The notes under the pieces: model-generated | What the model was told of the DNA's origin: nothing | Database searches by the model: none | Seen by the model: only the letters and a program-made list of their open reading frames with translations | Program-made: the position numbers and the translations under genes | Assembly (NCBI GenBank): GCA_964564905.1 | Contig: CAZMCI010000005.1 | Span: 1 to 37,300 of the forward strand | Direction of reading: 5' to 3' | DNA from: B75-G9 sp964564905 | GTDB lineage: Archaea > Hadarchaeota > Hadarchaeia > Hadarchaeales > Hadarchaeaceae | Length of the DNA stretch: 37,300 nt | Shown here: in pieces, positions 1-8,039 of the stretch | Layout: each line of letters begins with the position of its first letter | How positions within the stretch are numbered: the stretch's first letter is position 1

Positions 1-577
1 ATCTTAGTTTTTTCCTAGCCTTGTTTTTGTCAAATGGTCTGAAAAAATTCACATCAATACCGTTGGGGATTACCTCGATTGGCTTCCTGATTTCATGGTC
101 ACGGAGGGTTTTTTTGAGGGTTTTACTTGGAGCAATTAATCTTTCGTGCTTGTTGTAGAACGTCCTGCAAAACTCCCAGGTTATCGGTCTGAGAATGGTC
201 TTTCCAAGCTTGGATACATAACCTACATATTCGGAGAGCAGTGTATGGAATGTGGAGACCTTGGGAATCCCCTGAAACTTGGCGACACGCCATCCAAAAA
301 ATCCCATGGTAAATGGCGAATGAGTGTGGACAATATCGAGGCTTGGTACTTTGTCTCTTCCTTGGGGCACCGCTATCATGAATTCGGGATACGGTTTGAA
401 TTTGACCGCAGGGTAAGAGTGAACGGTCACTCCCTTGAACTCTTTTACGTTGGATTTCGGGCAAAAGATGAATACCTCGTGCCCACGTTTTGTCAGTTCT
501 TCGCCAGCGTTCAACAATGAGGTGACCACACCGTTTCTCTGCGGTAAAAAAGTGTCGGTGAAGAAACCTATGCGTAT
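1..577 (-). CDS. GT4-family glycosyltransferase (C-terminus cut off by window edge), probable AUA start
   Basis: This frame runs open from 577 to the window edge and encodes the N-terminal half of a GT-B fold glycosyltransferase that would move a sugar from a nucleotide-sugar donor to a lipid or glycan. It shows the family start (IGFFTDTFLPQRNGVV), the HSPFTMGFFGWR and STFHTLLSEY segments of the acceptor domain, and the linker motif PSKTLKKTL...VIPNGID that precedes the donor domain. It lies in the same frame as the upstream radical SAM gene, directly after that gene's TAA. No ATG, GTG or TTG lies before the conserved start. AUA at 577-575 is the expected first codon and has GGGGG (589-585) seven bases upstream. 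The first GTG or TTG further in would remove the conserved N-terminus. The family is clear; the acceptor is unknown. Confidence 0.85.
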   Translation of the reverse strand, partial: MRIGFFTDTFLPQRNGVVTSLLNAGEELTKRGHEVFIFCPKSNVKEFKGVTVHSYPAVKFKPYPEFMIAVPQGRDKVPSLDIVHTHSPFTMGFFGWRVAKFQGIPKVSTFHTLLSEYVGYVSKLGKTILRPITWEFCRTFYNKHERLIAPSKTLKKTLRDHEIRKPIEVIPNGIDVNFFRPFDKNKARKKLR

Positions 578-589
578 AGTTTTTCCCCC

Positions 590-2020
590 TTACTGATGTC
601 CCCATAGGTGTAGAAGGGTTTTTCTGAAACTTGTTCCCGCCCGGAGGTTTGCAAGCACTATCTTCAGGCGGTACTCACTTTTTAGAGTTTTCCACAGCTG
701 ATATGCTAGGTAGGGACCTCTTTTTATGAATTTTTTGTAAAATTCATCTATCATTTCGATTAATTCTTTTTCTTTTAAATAGGAAGGATAGACATTGACG
801 GCAGGCACCGGTGCTTCCCAGTATTTTTCCTCATCCATATACCCGTTTTTAATGGCGTTGTTCCACAGTTCGATTCCAGGAGCTAGGATCAAAATGTTCA
901 TCTGGGGAAAATCCATATCTTTCAGGCTGAGAGCGAAATCAAATGTTTGTTGTACGTCCTCTCTCGTCTCGATTGGAGCACCAACTATAAACGAGCCTAT
1001 CACGTTTTCTATACCAGCTTTTTTGCTGTTTGACACGGCTTTTCTGCTCAGTTCTGGCGTGATATTTTTTCCGTAGTAATCTAAAACCTTCTGAGTGCCG
1101 CTCTCCAGTCCGAAATATATCGTTTTACACCCCACTTTAGAAAATTTCTTCAGCGTTTCCAGCGAGGCTTGGTCGGCTCTGCCTTCTGCCCACATTTTCA
1201 GTTTTATCTTTCTGGAGCTTAACAATTCACAGATCTTCTCTACACGTTTTGGGTTTAGTAGAAGATTATCATCGACAAATCCTATCTCCTCGTACCCTTC
1301 GCTCCATAACATCTCCATCTCATCAACAACGTTTTCCGGGGACCTGAACCTGACTTTTCTTGCGGTAAAAGCGGAACACGCACAGTACTTGCACCCATAC
1401 GGGCACCCCCTCGAACTCAGCAGAGTCGTAAACTTACAACCGCTGCCCAATACGCCCACAAGTTCTGAGTGGTATTCTTGTTCTAAGAGGTGCCTATCCG
1501 GGAACGGAAGTTCGTCCAACTCTTGGATAAGGGGTCTAGGGGACGTTCGGACCACACTCCCATTGTATCTGAAGGCGATGCCTTTCACTTCCTTAATGTC
1601 TCCTTCTCTTTCCAACGTCTCCACTAGATCCAAAAAGGTGTACTCTCCTTCCCCCAGAACAACATAATCAGCACAGTGGTAACTTCTCAGAAGTCTCTCG
1701 TATTCAAAGGTAGGATGATAGTTTCCGTAGACGATTTTAATGTCAGGATTTTTTTCCTTGATCGCTTGTGCCAATTTTACGCTTTGTCTAAACGTGTGTG
1801 TCAGAGCGCTCAATCCCACAACTTCGGGTTCTTCCTTCACCACGCGCTCAACGACTTTCTCGACAGGCAGCTGCATTCTTGCATTATCTATGAGCTTAAC
1901 CTCGTGTCCATGTGTTTTAAGCACCGTTCCGATGTACAGCAAGCCGAGCGGTGGCCACGCTGCTTGGTTTTCTATTCGTTCCGGTAGGTCGGTGTTTGAA
2001 TTTAGCAGGACCACCTTCAC
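590..2020 (-). CDS. B12-binding radical SAM protein
   Basis: The 476-aa product has an N-terminal cobalamin-binding Rossmann-type domain (about residues 1-150: PPLGLLYIGTVLKTHGHEV, then VYGNYHPTF) and a radical SAM domain from about 195. The cluster motif is CPYGCKYC, followed by GFVDDNLLLNP and IYFGLESG, typical of the BchE-like class. Members methylate or rearrange unactivated carbons in lipids, tetrapyrroles or natural products, including some archaeal tetraether-lipid enzymes; the substrate cannot be told here. The start is GTG with GGAG five bases upstream. The gene precedes the GT4 glycosyltransferase by 12 nt, so the pair is probably co-transcribed. It is divergent from the epimerase gene across a 69-nt AT-rich spacer. 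Confidence 0.85.
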   Translation of the reverse strand: MKVVLLNSNTDLPERIENQAAWPPLGLLYIGTVLKTHGHEVKLIDNARMQLPVEKVVERVVKEEPEVVGLSALTHTFRQSVKLAQAIKEKNPDIKIVYGNYHPTFEYERLLRSYHCADYVVLGEGEYTFLDLVETLEREGDIKEVKGIAFRYNGSVVRTSPRPLIQELDELPFPDRHLLEQEYHSELVGVLGSGCKFTTLLSSRGCPYGCKYCACSAFTARKVRFRSPENVVDEMEMLWSEGYEEIGFVDDNLLLNPKRVEKICELLSSRKIKLKMWAEGRADQASLETLKKFSKVGCKTIYFGLESGTQKVLDYYGKNITPELSRKAVSNSKKAGIENVIGSFIVGAPIETREDVQQTFDFALSLKDMDFPQMNILILAPGIELWNNAIKNGYMDEEKYWEAPVPAVNVYPSYLKEKELIEMIDEFYKKFIKRGPYLAYQLWKTLKSEYRLKIVLANLRAGTSFRKTLLHLWGHQ

Positions 2021-2089
2021 GCAATCTCCACTATTTGATTGTCCATATCAATAAGATAAAATATCTCAAATTAAAGGAGTTAGGAGACC

Positions 2090-2995
2090 ATGAAGGTACT
2101 TGTCACCGGTGGGGCAGGGTTCATAGGCTCGAATCTGGTGGAGGAATTGGTCCGGCGGGGTGAGGACGTTACAGTATTAGACAATCTCTCTACTGGCGTG
2201 ATGGAGAATTTGAGAGCGGTTCAAGATAAAGTAAATGTTTTTCGAGCCCCCTGTTCAGCGATTCCCAGGCTGGACTTGGGTGGGGTAGAATTGATTTTTC
2301 ACATGGGCATTCCTTCCAGTTCTCCCATGTACCGTGAAAATCCTCGGTTGGTGGGGGAAGCCATAAATGAGTTCATAGAGGTATTCGAGCTAGCGAAGAA
2401 AAATGGTGCCAAAGTCATCTATGCGTCGACCTCCAGCATGTACGGTCGTTGCAGACCACCTCACCGCGAGGACATGGTATCCGAACCTTTTGATTATTAT
2501 ACGGAGGCCCGTATCTGCATGGAACGTCTCGCGCGCGTGTACCACGAATTGTATGGGGTCAGCTCAGTTGGCATGCGGTTTTTTTCTGTTTATGGTCCTC
2601 ATGAGCGAGCGAAGGGAAGATACGCCAATATAGTGAGTCAATTCATGTGGAACATGCTGGAGGACAGGCCACCGATAGTATATGGAGATGGTACCCAGAC
2701 TAGGGACTTTGTCCACGTGAGCGACGTGGTTGAGGCATGCATAAAAGCGGCTGATTCTGACTTGAGATGTGAAGTGATAAACGTTGGTACCGGCAAAAGC
2801 TCAAGTTTCAACGATGTGGTGCGGATACTCAACGATCTTCTCGGTAAATCACTCAAACCGGAATACAGGCAGAATCCGATCAAAAATTATGTTTACCACA
2901 CCCTCGCTGATCTAACCAAGGCCAGAAAGTTACTCGGGTACGAGCCAAGCATAAAGCTCGAAGATGGAATTAAACTATTATTGAAAAAAGGATAG
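2090..2995 (+). CDS. NAD-dependent epimerase/dehydratase (extended SDR), altered catalytic motif
   Basis: The 301-aa protein has the GalE/RmlB-type NAD-binding start VTGGAGFIGSNLVEEL, then VLDNLSTG, the ASTSSMYG segment and the late GDGTQTRDFVHVSDVV motif of nucleotide-sugar epimerases. The catalytic Tyr-x3-Lys appears as YYTEAR, so Arg replaces the usual Lys (codon CGT near 2510). This could alter activity or mark a changed reaction. ATG at 2090 follows an AGGAG-rich leader. The spacer to the divergent radical SAM gene holds an AT-rich block (about 2052-2063) that could serve both directions. The next gene, a DedA-like membrane protein, follows directly. A role in making a sugar nucleotide for envelope glycans is inferred from family and context. 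Confidence 0.85.
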   Translation: MKVLVTGGAGFIGSNLVEELVRRGEDVTVLDNLSTGVMENLRAVQDKVNVFRAPCSAIPRLDLGGVELIFHMGIPSSSPMYRENPRLVGEAINEFIEVFELAKKNGAKVIYASTSSMYGRCRPPHREDMVSEPFDYYTEARICMERLARVYHELYGVSSVGMRFFSVYGPHERAKGRYANIVSQFMWNMLEDRPPIVYGDGTQTRDFVHVSDVVEACIKAADSDLRCEVINVGTGKSSSFNDVVRILNDLLGKSLKPEYRQNPIKNYVYHTLADLTKARKLLGYEPSIKLEDGIKLLLKKG

Positions 2996-3004
2996 TTGCT
3001 GTGC

Positions 3005-3595
3005 ATGCAGGAGTGGCTACACTTCCTAGCTCAAAATTTCGGTTATCTGGGCATTTTTCTGGTAGGCCTAATAGGTGCAGCTTCGGTGATAATACCTGTT
3101 CCGACCACAGTGGTTCTCTTGGGTGCCGCTGCCACAGGGGTGTTTGATCCGTTTTTGCTCGCAATAGCGTTTGGTTTGGGTTCAGCGGTTGGGCAGCTTA
3201 CAAGTTATGCAGTTGGATACGCTGGTAGAGTGCTCGTTGGCAAAAAATACGAGCGGCGCATGAGTGCCATGTTAAAAATATTTGAGCGTTACGGGATGAT
3301 CGCCGTGTTCGTCTTTGCCTTGACTCCGCTTCCGGACAGTTTGCTTTTCATTCCGATGGGCCTCGTTCACTACAGTCTACTGAGGGTGTTCATGGCAACG
3401 GTTGCAGGAAAAATTTGCATGTCTCTGATAATCACGTATTTCGGCACCGCGGTAGGTCAAGTTTTTGTCGAAAGTTGGTTTTTTGGTGTAGTTACAGCTC
3501 TCCTCTTGATTTTGGTGGTTGTTGCTGTATTCAAGATAGATTGGGAGAAAGCTGTGGAAAAGCACCTGCTGAAGAATAAAGGCCAATTGGATTAG
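3005..3595 (+). CDS. DedA/VTT-domain integral membrane protein
   Basis: The product of about 196 aa is highly hydrophobic, with the DedA/SNARE-associated (VTT) pattern: a re-entrant start (GYLGIFLVGLIGAASVIIP), a GSAVGQLTSYAVGYAGR segment, then FERYGMIAVFVFALTPLPDS and a C-terminal membrane helix. Family members are membrane proteins linked to lipid flipping or membrane homeostasis. The frame also opens with TTG at 2996, touching the epimerase stop; ATG at 3005 is preferred but GGA upstream fits either. It follows the epimerase gene by at most 9 nt and is probably in the same operon. It ends 2 nt before the convergent fbp stop. Confidence 0.75.
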   Translation: MQEWLHFLAQNFGYLGIFLVGLIGAASVIIPVPTTVVLLGAAATGVFDPFLLAIAFGLGSAVGQLTSYAVGYAGRVLVGKKYERRMSAMLKIFERYGMIAVFVFALTPLPDSLLFIPMGLVHYSLLRVFMATVAGKICMSLIITYFGTAVGQVFVESWFFGVVTALLLILVVVAVFKIDWEKAVEKHLLKNKGQLD

Positions 3596-3597
3596 TT

Positions 3598-4722
3598 TCA
3601 TTCGGCTGGTTTTAGCCTGGGTTTCAATTTTTCTAGGACTTTTGGCAAAGTGGTGTATTCCATGGACTCTGGACCAAGTCGAGCAGGTTCGAATTCACCC
3701 ATTCTCCGCAATACTGCAGAGTATTCTTGAGCTTCTCTTCTGGCTAGGTCGAAGGATGGATCATCAAACATATCTGCTATCAATGGCTTACCCTCGTCAT
3801 CGGTAGCTATTTTGCCATCGCATACTTGGAAACCTATCGCTACCATCCTTGGAGGTCCATCAAATACCAAGCATCTGGAGTCTTTCAGACCCACCGGCAT
3901 TAGTGGCCCCCAGTGACTGCCACGCATCCAACCCTCTACGAAGTAGCTGTGCATAAACGGAGCCAGCAGCTCTCCGATGGATGGCAATCCATGCTGTCCT
4001 CTCGTTATGCAAACAGGATCATCTTTTCCGACGTACTTACCGGCTATAAGGGCAAGTTTGGTTGTGCTTGTGGAGGCACATACGAGGTCATCCTTGGCCC
4101 GCCACACGTGAGAAACCACATAGCGTCCTGGAGTTCCAATGAGTGCAATCAGCTCATACATCTCTTCTGGAGCTTTCATGACCACTTTGGTGTTCTCAAA
4201 TACGTCGAAAACTTCAAACTTGAAACCTCCGGTCATGCTTGGATCTATCACGAGACCGGCGGTATTGAAAGGATCAGCAAACATTTTAAATAACGGGTAG
4301 TTGAATGCACCAGGCTCTGTTTTGTCGGCAGCAAAGACCACTATTGGTTCGGATTTTCGTTCTTCAATTTCCATTTCCGCGACACCGGGACCCATACCCT
4401 TGACGTTTCCGCTGAAAGCCGATTTTAAGATATCTTGCCCAGCACCGTAAAGTTTGAGTTCTGCGGCCTTGTTGGCTGCTGCGGTAAATGTGTCCCAAGC
4501 GAGTTTGTGGATTTCAGGGTTGTTTTCCCCCTTCTGGTGGACCATCAAGAGCTCAAGATCATCTCCGGCATTAAAGACGAAATGACTGTTGATCAACCCC
4601 TTTTTCTCAGCATTTTGCATACTTTTTTCAGCGATGTTTTTCAACGGAGAAGGAACAACGTGGTGTCCCGCCAGAGACCCGACGTCGCACTTGATCACCG
4701 TTATGGTCGTTTTTTGGGCCAT
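3598..4722 (-). CDS. fbp: Fructose-1,6-bisphosphate aldolase/phosphatase (archaeal bifunctional type)
   Basis: The 374-aa protein catalyses both aldol condensation of triose phosphates and dephosphorylation to fructose 6-phosphate, making gluconeogenesis one-way. Visible family signatures are DVGSLAGHH near the N-terminus (Mg-binding Asp), NAGDDLELL (paired Asp, residues about 54-55), GAGQDILKSAFSGNV, and GKYVGKDDP around residue 228. The last holds the Tyr-x2-Lys pair (Tyr230/Lys233) matching the Schiff-base lysine and its tyrosine in characterised enzymes. A late tyrosine in MEYTTLP fits the third aldolase residue. Length is normal for the family. ATG at 4722 has GGTGA eight bases upstream, and a TATA-like box lies at 4761-4770. 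tpiA and rpiA are also in the window. Confidence 0.95.
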   Translation of the reverse strand: MAQKTTITVIKCDVGSLAGHHVVPSPLKNIAEKSMQNAEKKGLINSHFVFNAGDDLELLMVHQKGENNPEIHKLAWDTFTAAANKAAELKLYGAGQDILKSAFSGNVKGMGPGVAEMEIEERKSEPIVVFAADKTEPGAFNYPLFKMFADPFNTAGLVIDPSMTGGFKFEVFDVFENTKVVMKAPEEMYELIALIGTPGRYVVSHVWRAKDDLVCASTSTTKLALIAGKYVGKDDPVCITRGQHGLPSIGELLAPFMHSYFVEGWMRGSHWGPLMPVGLKDSRCLVFDGPPRMVAIGFQVCDGKIATDDEGKPLIADMFDDPSFDLARREAQEYSAVLRRMGEFEPARLGPESMEYTTLPKVLEKLKPRLKPAE

Positions 4723-4760
4723 CTGTTCACCTTTTATCTTTTGTTAGTGTACATATCTTG

Positions 4761-4770
4761 CTTTTAAACG
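4761..4770 (-). promoter_or_regulatory. TATA-like box of fbp
   Basis: On the minus strand the block reads CGTTTAAAAG. Its centre is about 26 nt from a predicted start near 4740, leaving a short leader that carries the AAGGTGA ribosome-binding site before the ATG at 4722. Confidence 0.5.
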
Positions 4771-4816
4771 TTGCGGTCGGTATTGTTAAGAGTCAACTCC
4801 GGCAAGAAGTACGGTC

Positions 4817-5374
4817 TCATGAGTACGAAAGAACGAATGTCGCGATCAGACCTGTTGCCAGCGACGCGGCAACTGCCAGAAGCATGTTTGGTATTGGTCT
4901 TATATCCGACATTCGTCTGAGCGGTTTTCCTCGGATGCGATAAAATACTTGCACAGCACGCTGGGTACCAAGATGAGCGGACCAGAGACACAATGGCAGA
5001 TTTACCGTGAGCACGAGCAGAATAAAGAAAATCGTCCAAAGCTCATTGGGGGGAATGGATGTCAGTGTCCACCTTCCTATTATTATTTCAAGTTTACTGA
5101 TAAGCAAAGCGTCCTGCACACCTCTACAAAAGAGAAAGAGGATTGCTCCAGCTCCAAAAAATATCTGGGAAAGTATGAAGGTAGTGATGATGGTGAGGGC
5201 GAAGTACGGAAGTGGCTGCCACCAGCTCAATTGTTCTGGTGAGGGGATACTTACAGCCTTTCCCAGTTCAGCGAATATACCTGAGCCATTCCCCCACCGG
5301 CCGTAGGCAACACCAAATACCCAACTTCCAACAACCACTAGCCAGAATATGTAGTACCAGTATTCTCCCCGCAT
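4817..5374 (-). CDS. Four-helix integral membrane protein of unknown function
   Basis: I do not recognise this 185-aa protein with certainty. It has about four hydrophobic segments (residues about 7-25, 55-80, 108-128 and 155-180) separated by short loops. The central part (LSQIFFGAGAILFLFCRG) is faintly like archaeal SpoIIM-type membrane proteins, but no catalytic motif is visible. ATG at 5374 has GGTGAGGAA just upstream. The 71-aa coiled-coil gene lies upstream with an 18-nt gap, so the two probably form one transcript and may act together at the membrane. Confidence 0.7.
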   Translation of the reverse strand: MRGEYWYYIFWLVVVGSWVFGVAYGRWGNGSGIFAELGKAVSIPSPEQLSWWQPLPYFALTIITTFILSQIFFGAGAILFLFCRGVQDALLISKLEIIIGRWTLTSIPPNELWTIFFILLVLTVNLPLCLWSAHLGTQRAVQVFYRIRGKPLRRMSDIRPIPNMLLAVAASLATGLIATFVLSYS

Positions 5375-5392
5375 TTCCTCACCGGGGATATG

Positions 5393-5608
5393 TTACCTAG
5401 ATCCTCTTTCGTAGTCGCGTCGAGCGATGTTTATGGCTCGACGTAGATAGTTATGCTCTATATTCTTCGGGCGGGGCTGGAGTGCAGAAATATCCGGTTT
5501 AGTTCCCCTCTCCAAAGCGCTCAGTCTGCGCTCTAAGATGGAGAGACGATTCATCAGCAGATTTAGCTTGTTTTCGATGGACAAAATACGCTCTTCTTGG
5601 TTGGCCAT
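5393..5608 (-). CDS. Small coiled-coil protein
   Basis: The 71-aa product starts with a leucine/isoleucine heptad stretch (residues about 5-36: ILSIENKLNLLMNRLSILE) that should form a coiled coil, followed by a Pro-containing linker and a basic tail with an LRRAINIARRDYERGSR end. ATG at 5608 has GGTGG seven bases upstream. A 14-codon open stretch ends TAATG on this start, so a coupled leader peptide is possible but weak. The downstream membrane protein gene is 18 nt away; the soluble coiled coil may be its partner. Function is unknown. Confidence 0.7.
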   Translation of the reverse strand: MANQEERILSIENKLNLLMNRLSILERRLSALERGTKPDISALQPRPKNIEHNYLRRAINIARRDYERGSR

Positions 5609-5703
5609 TATAATTCCACCATTTCCAACTCCTCTGCAACGATATTAAGCATTTGGGTCTTAAAGCGAAACAGTTTTTGGTGTTTGAGATTCAGTTTGAC
5701 TGG

Positions 5704-5792
5704 GCCGCCGTGGCTCAGCTGGTAGAGCGATCGCCTCGTATCGCGTGCAAGAAAGCGATAGGTCGTGGGTTCGATCCCCACCGGCGGCTCCA
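5704..5792 (+). tRNA. tRNA-Thr(CGU) with 13-nt intron at 37/38, CCA encoded
   Basis: Acceptor stem GCCGCCG/CGGCGGC (5704-5710, 5782-5788), D stem GCTC/GAGC, anticodon stem ATCGC/GCGAT (5730-5734, 5755-5759), T arm GTGGG-TTCGATC-CCCAC, discriminator U and encoded CCA (5790-5792). The anticodon arm has a 20-nt loop. Removing 13 nt (5741-5753) gives loop CTCGTAA with anticodon CGU. U73 and the G1-C72/C2-G71 pairs fit threonine. The mature sequence differs from tRNA-Thr(UGU) at 31386-31480 at only positions 9, 20 and 34, which confirms the splice prediction. The splice helix is CTCG/CAAG with one mismatch, so the motif is a relaxed bulge-helix-bulge. Confidence 0.93.
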
Positions 5793-5801
5793 TCCTTATG
5801 T

Positions 5802-6623
5802 TTACCTGTTTGGAAAAGCGGGCTCGCACTTGACCCCTTTTTCCCTGCAGATGCTTTCAACTCTTGCTTTGGTTTGATGCCACATTTCTGATAGTTCATG
5901 GGTGAGTTTCACCGCCTGGCCTGCCCACTCAGCATTTGCTTCTTTCATACCTTCATATAGCCTCTCCATCACCCACCTTCTCGGATTAAGCCTGTCGTAG
6001 AGTACTAGGCTTTTCGTCCGTGCAGCGACCTCTATCACTTCTCTCAGGTCTTGCTCGGAATCGTTGATTTTTGGGATGATTGGACCTAAGAAGAGCCAAG
6101 TCTCCACACCTTTGGCTGAGAACTCCTCGAGCACGCGAGCACGTTCATCCGGCGGTGCAGCGTTTGGCTCTAACCAACTGGCCAGTTTTCTGTTCATCGT
6201 GGTTATCGTCACTCCGACATCAAATTTTTTCGGAACTATCAGGTCGATGTCACGCAGGATCAGCTTGGACTTCGTCTGTATTGAAACTGGAAAATTCTGT
6301 TGTGCCAGAATGTCTATGCACTTTCGAGTGAGTTCCAATCTTGCCTCCAGCGGTTGGTATGGGTCACACACCGTACTGACCCCAACAACGCCCTTAGGCT
6401 TTTTTTTCACCTCTTGGGCTAGCACCTCGGAGATATTTTGTTTTGCCTTGATGGTTTGGCCCCATTTTAGTGCGAGTTCCCTGTCGTCGAAGATTCCAGG
6501 GACATAGCAGTACTTACATCCATGTTCACATCCGATATAGGGATTTAGCGAATAAGTTAGCCCGGGCAGCTTACTGGCCGAAAGGGCTGTCTTGCAGGTT
6601 ACAAACGAGTACTTTACACTCAT
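5802..6623 (-). CDS. Radical SAM protein of the SPL-related (COG1533) family
   Basis: The 273-aa protein carries the [4Fe-4S]/SAM motif CEHGCKYCY (residues about 33-41) after the family start TYSLNPYIGC, and STVCDPYQPLEA, QTKSKLILRDIDL and VGVTITTMN further on. This family is related to spore photoproduct lyase, but most members have no proven reaction. ATG at 6623 overlaps the nreA stop by 4 nt (ATGA), which implies translational coupling with a DNA-repair protein. A nucleic-acid-linked role is an inference from that coupling. The 3' end lies 9 nt past the tRNA-Thr(CGU) CCA end, so the two are convergent. Confidence 0.85.
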   Translation of the reverse strand: MSVKYSFVTCKTALSASKLPGLTYSLNPYIGCEHGCKYCYVPGIFDDRELALKWGQTIKAKQNISEVLAQEVKKKPKGVVGVSTVCDPYQPLEARLELTRKCIDILAQQNFPVSIQTKSKLILRDIDLIVPKKFDVGVTITTMNRKLASWLEPNAAPPDERARVLEEFSAKGVETWLFLGPIIPKINDSEQDLREVIEVAARTKSLVLYDRLNPRRWVMERLYEGMKEANAEWAGQAVKLTHELSEMWHQTKARVESICREKGVKCEPAFPNR

Positions 6624-7945
6624 GTGATGAAATCCCTCAGCCTCTTCTGGAACAATTCGCGTTTTAGAAGTTCACTTGTTTCGATCCATTTTTTGAGCGG
6701 AATGGTTAACTTCTTCATCGCGTAGTCAAGCGCCCCCCGTAGGCTGTCAAATTTTTGCGGTCTTGTCTTGAGCATTTCCCTAACGGATTCACGTGTGAGC
6801 CAAACGCCCAGAGGTAGAAGATACCCGGGATGGATCTCCCTGAGGACGAGTGCAGAGGCCTGACGCCGTTCTTGGCTCAGATGCTCGGCCACCGCGAGCC
6901 TACACGCGTAATAGCACCCTCCTATGTCCGGGTAGCTTGTCCGTCCTTGGTACGGTTCCCAGTCACCCATCATCTCCGCTTTATCTCCTTTGGGATTTTG
7001 GTTCCACGTGGTTCCGGGAAACCAAGCTTCGATCCATTCAAATGACCATCGCTTCGGCATCAGAACTGCCACGAATAAGTTATCGAGACGTGAGAAAGAA
7101 TAGACGCGATATTCATCTATGGGGTTGTGTTCTTTTATCTGATCGATAAGTGCTTGGGAAATTATGGAGTCCACAGCGGTTATGCTCCACCGGGTTGGGA
7201 CCAGTTTTCTATGTTTTTTCCTCCCGAACATCCCAAGGCTAAACGCCCGCTGAATTCGCGTGACCAGAACTTCATCGTGGTAAAGTTCTAGAACCGCATC
7301 GGCAGCTTTAAGGTCCCCATCATAGAAGGCATCCTCGATGCGGTGATCCACGCTCGCGTCAGATGCCGCGAATGACCTCAGCGGAGCAGAAGGCCCAAAC
7401 GGCTGGACCTCCCCGCTTAAGGTGAGGACACCATAAGGGAGTTTTGTGAGCACGGCTTCTGCGTCAACTGGGTGCTTGCTCATCGCTATCTCCTGAAGCG
7501 TGTCGAGCAGTTTTCCTCCCTCCCTAGCGGCGTAAACGTTTGTTCTGACTTTCCCCCGGATGAGGGAAAACCGATAGTCAACTATCTCTTGAATTCCCTT
7601 GTCTCCCCAGAGTTCAGGCGTATCCAGAACCTCAGTGTCGCCACGGTATGGGGGTACCATGGGCCCCACGTATACTTTTGGATATCCAATTTGGCCCACA
7701 AATACACCAGGAGGAGATGTGCCCTCGATGCGGGGAGAAGTAATCTGCAGCATTGGACGGGCCATCGATCTGGCTTTGACGAGAATTGGACAGTATGGTT
7801 TGCCGCACAGCATTCGTCCGCCTCTGCACACCAGACAAAGGGAACTTGAGGGTACCCGTGCTACTCTGATCCTCTTGGATATTCCGAGTTCGTCCATCTC
7901 CCGCGGGATCACGTCCTGCAACCACTTGGCCTCGGATGGGAGCAA
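6620..7945 (-). CDS. nreA: NreA-type DNA repair protein with C-terminal PCNA-binding motif
   Basis: The 441-aa product matches the archaeal Nre family. It has an N-terminal four-cysteine zinc motif (CLVCRGG...LCGKPYCP, residues about 37-52), then PMLQITSPRIEGTSPPGVFVG and YPKVYVGPMVPP. It ends in QKRLRDFIT, which fits the PIP consensus Q-x2-L-x2-F-[hydrophobic]. In characterised archaea Nre proteins protect against DNA damage and bind PCNA through this tail; pcna lies 8 kb away. The frame opens with TTG at 7945; ATG at codon 17 is an alternative. The stop overlaps the start of the SPL-like radical SAM gene. Confidence 0.9.
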   Translation of the reverse strand: MLPSEAKWLQDVIPREMDELGISKRIRVARVPSSSLCLVCRGGRMLCGKPYCPILVKARSMARPMLQITSPRIEGTSPPGVFVGQIGYPKVYVGPMVPPYRGDTEVLDTPELWGDKGIQEIVDYRFSLIRGKVRTNVYAAREGGKLLDTLQEIAMSKHPVDAEAVLTKLPYGVLTLSGEVQPFGPSAPLRSFAASDASVDHRIEDAFYDGDLKAADAVLELYHDEVLVTRIQRAFSLGMFGRKKHRKLVPTRWSITAVDSIISQALIDQIKEHNPIDEYRVYSFSRLDNLFVAVLMPKRWSFEWIEAWFPGTTWNQNPKGDKAEMMGDWEPYQGRTSYPDIGGCYYACRLAVAEHLSQERRQASALVLREIHPGYLLPLGVWLTRESVREMLKTRPQKFDSLRGALDYAMKKLTIPLKKWIETSELLKRELFQKRLRDFIT

Positions 7946-8039
7946 GTTTCAACCCACAAAAAAGTTAGTCAATCATGAGGCTTAACATTTTTCAACTCGG
8001 GACCAATAAAGTGATATAAAATTAACAAGAAAGGATATA

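Noticed and set aside
123..605. A 160-codon minus-strand frame beginning ATG at 605
   Set aside because: It is an out-of-frame shadow of the glycosyltransferase; the true frame has GT4 motifs, this one has none.
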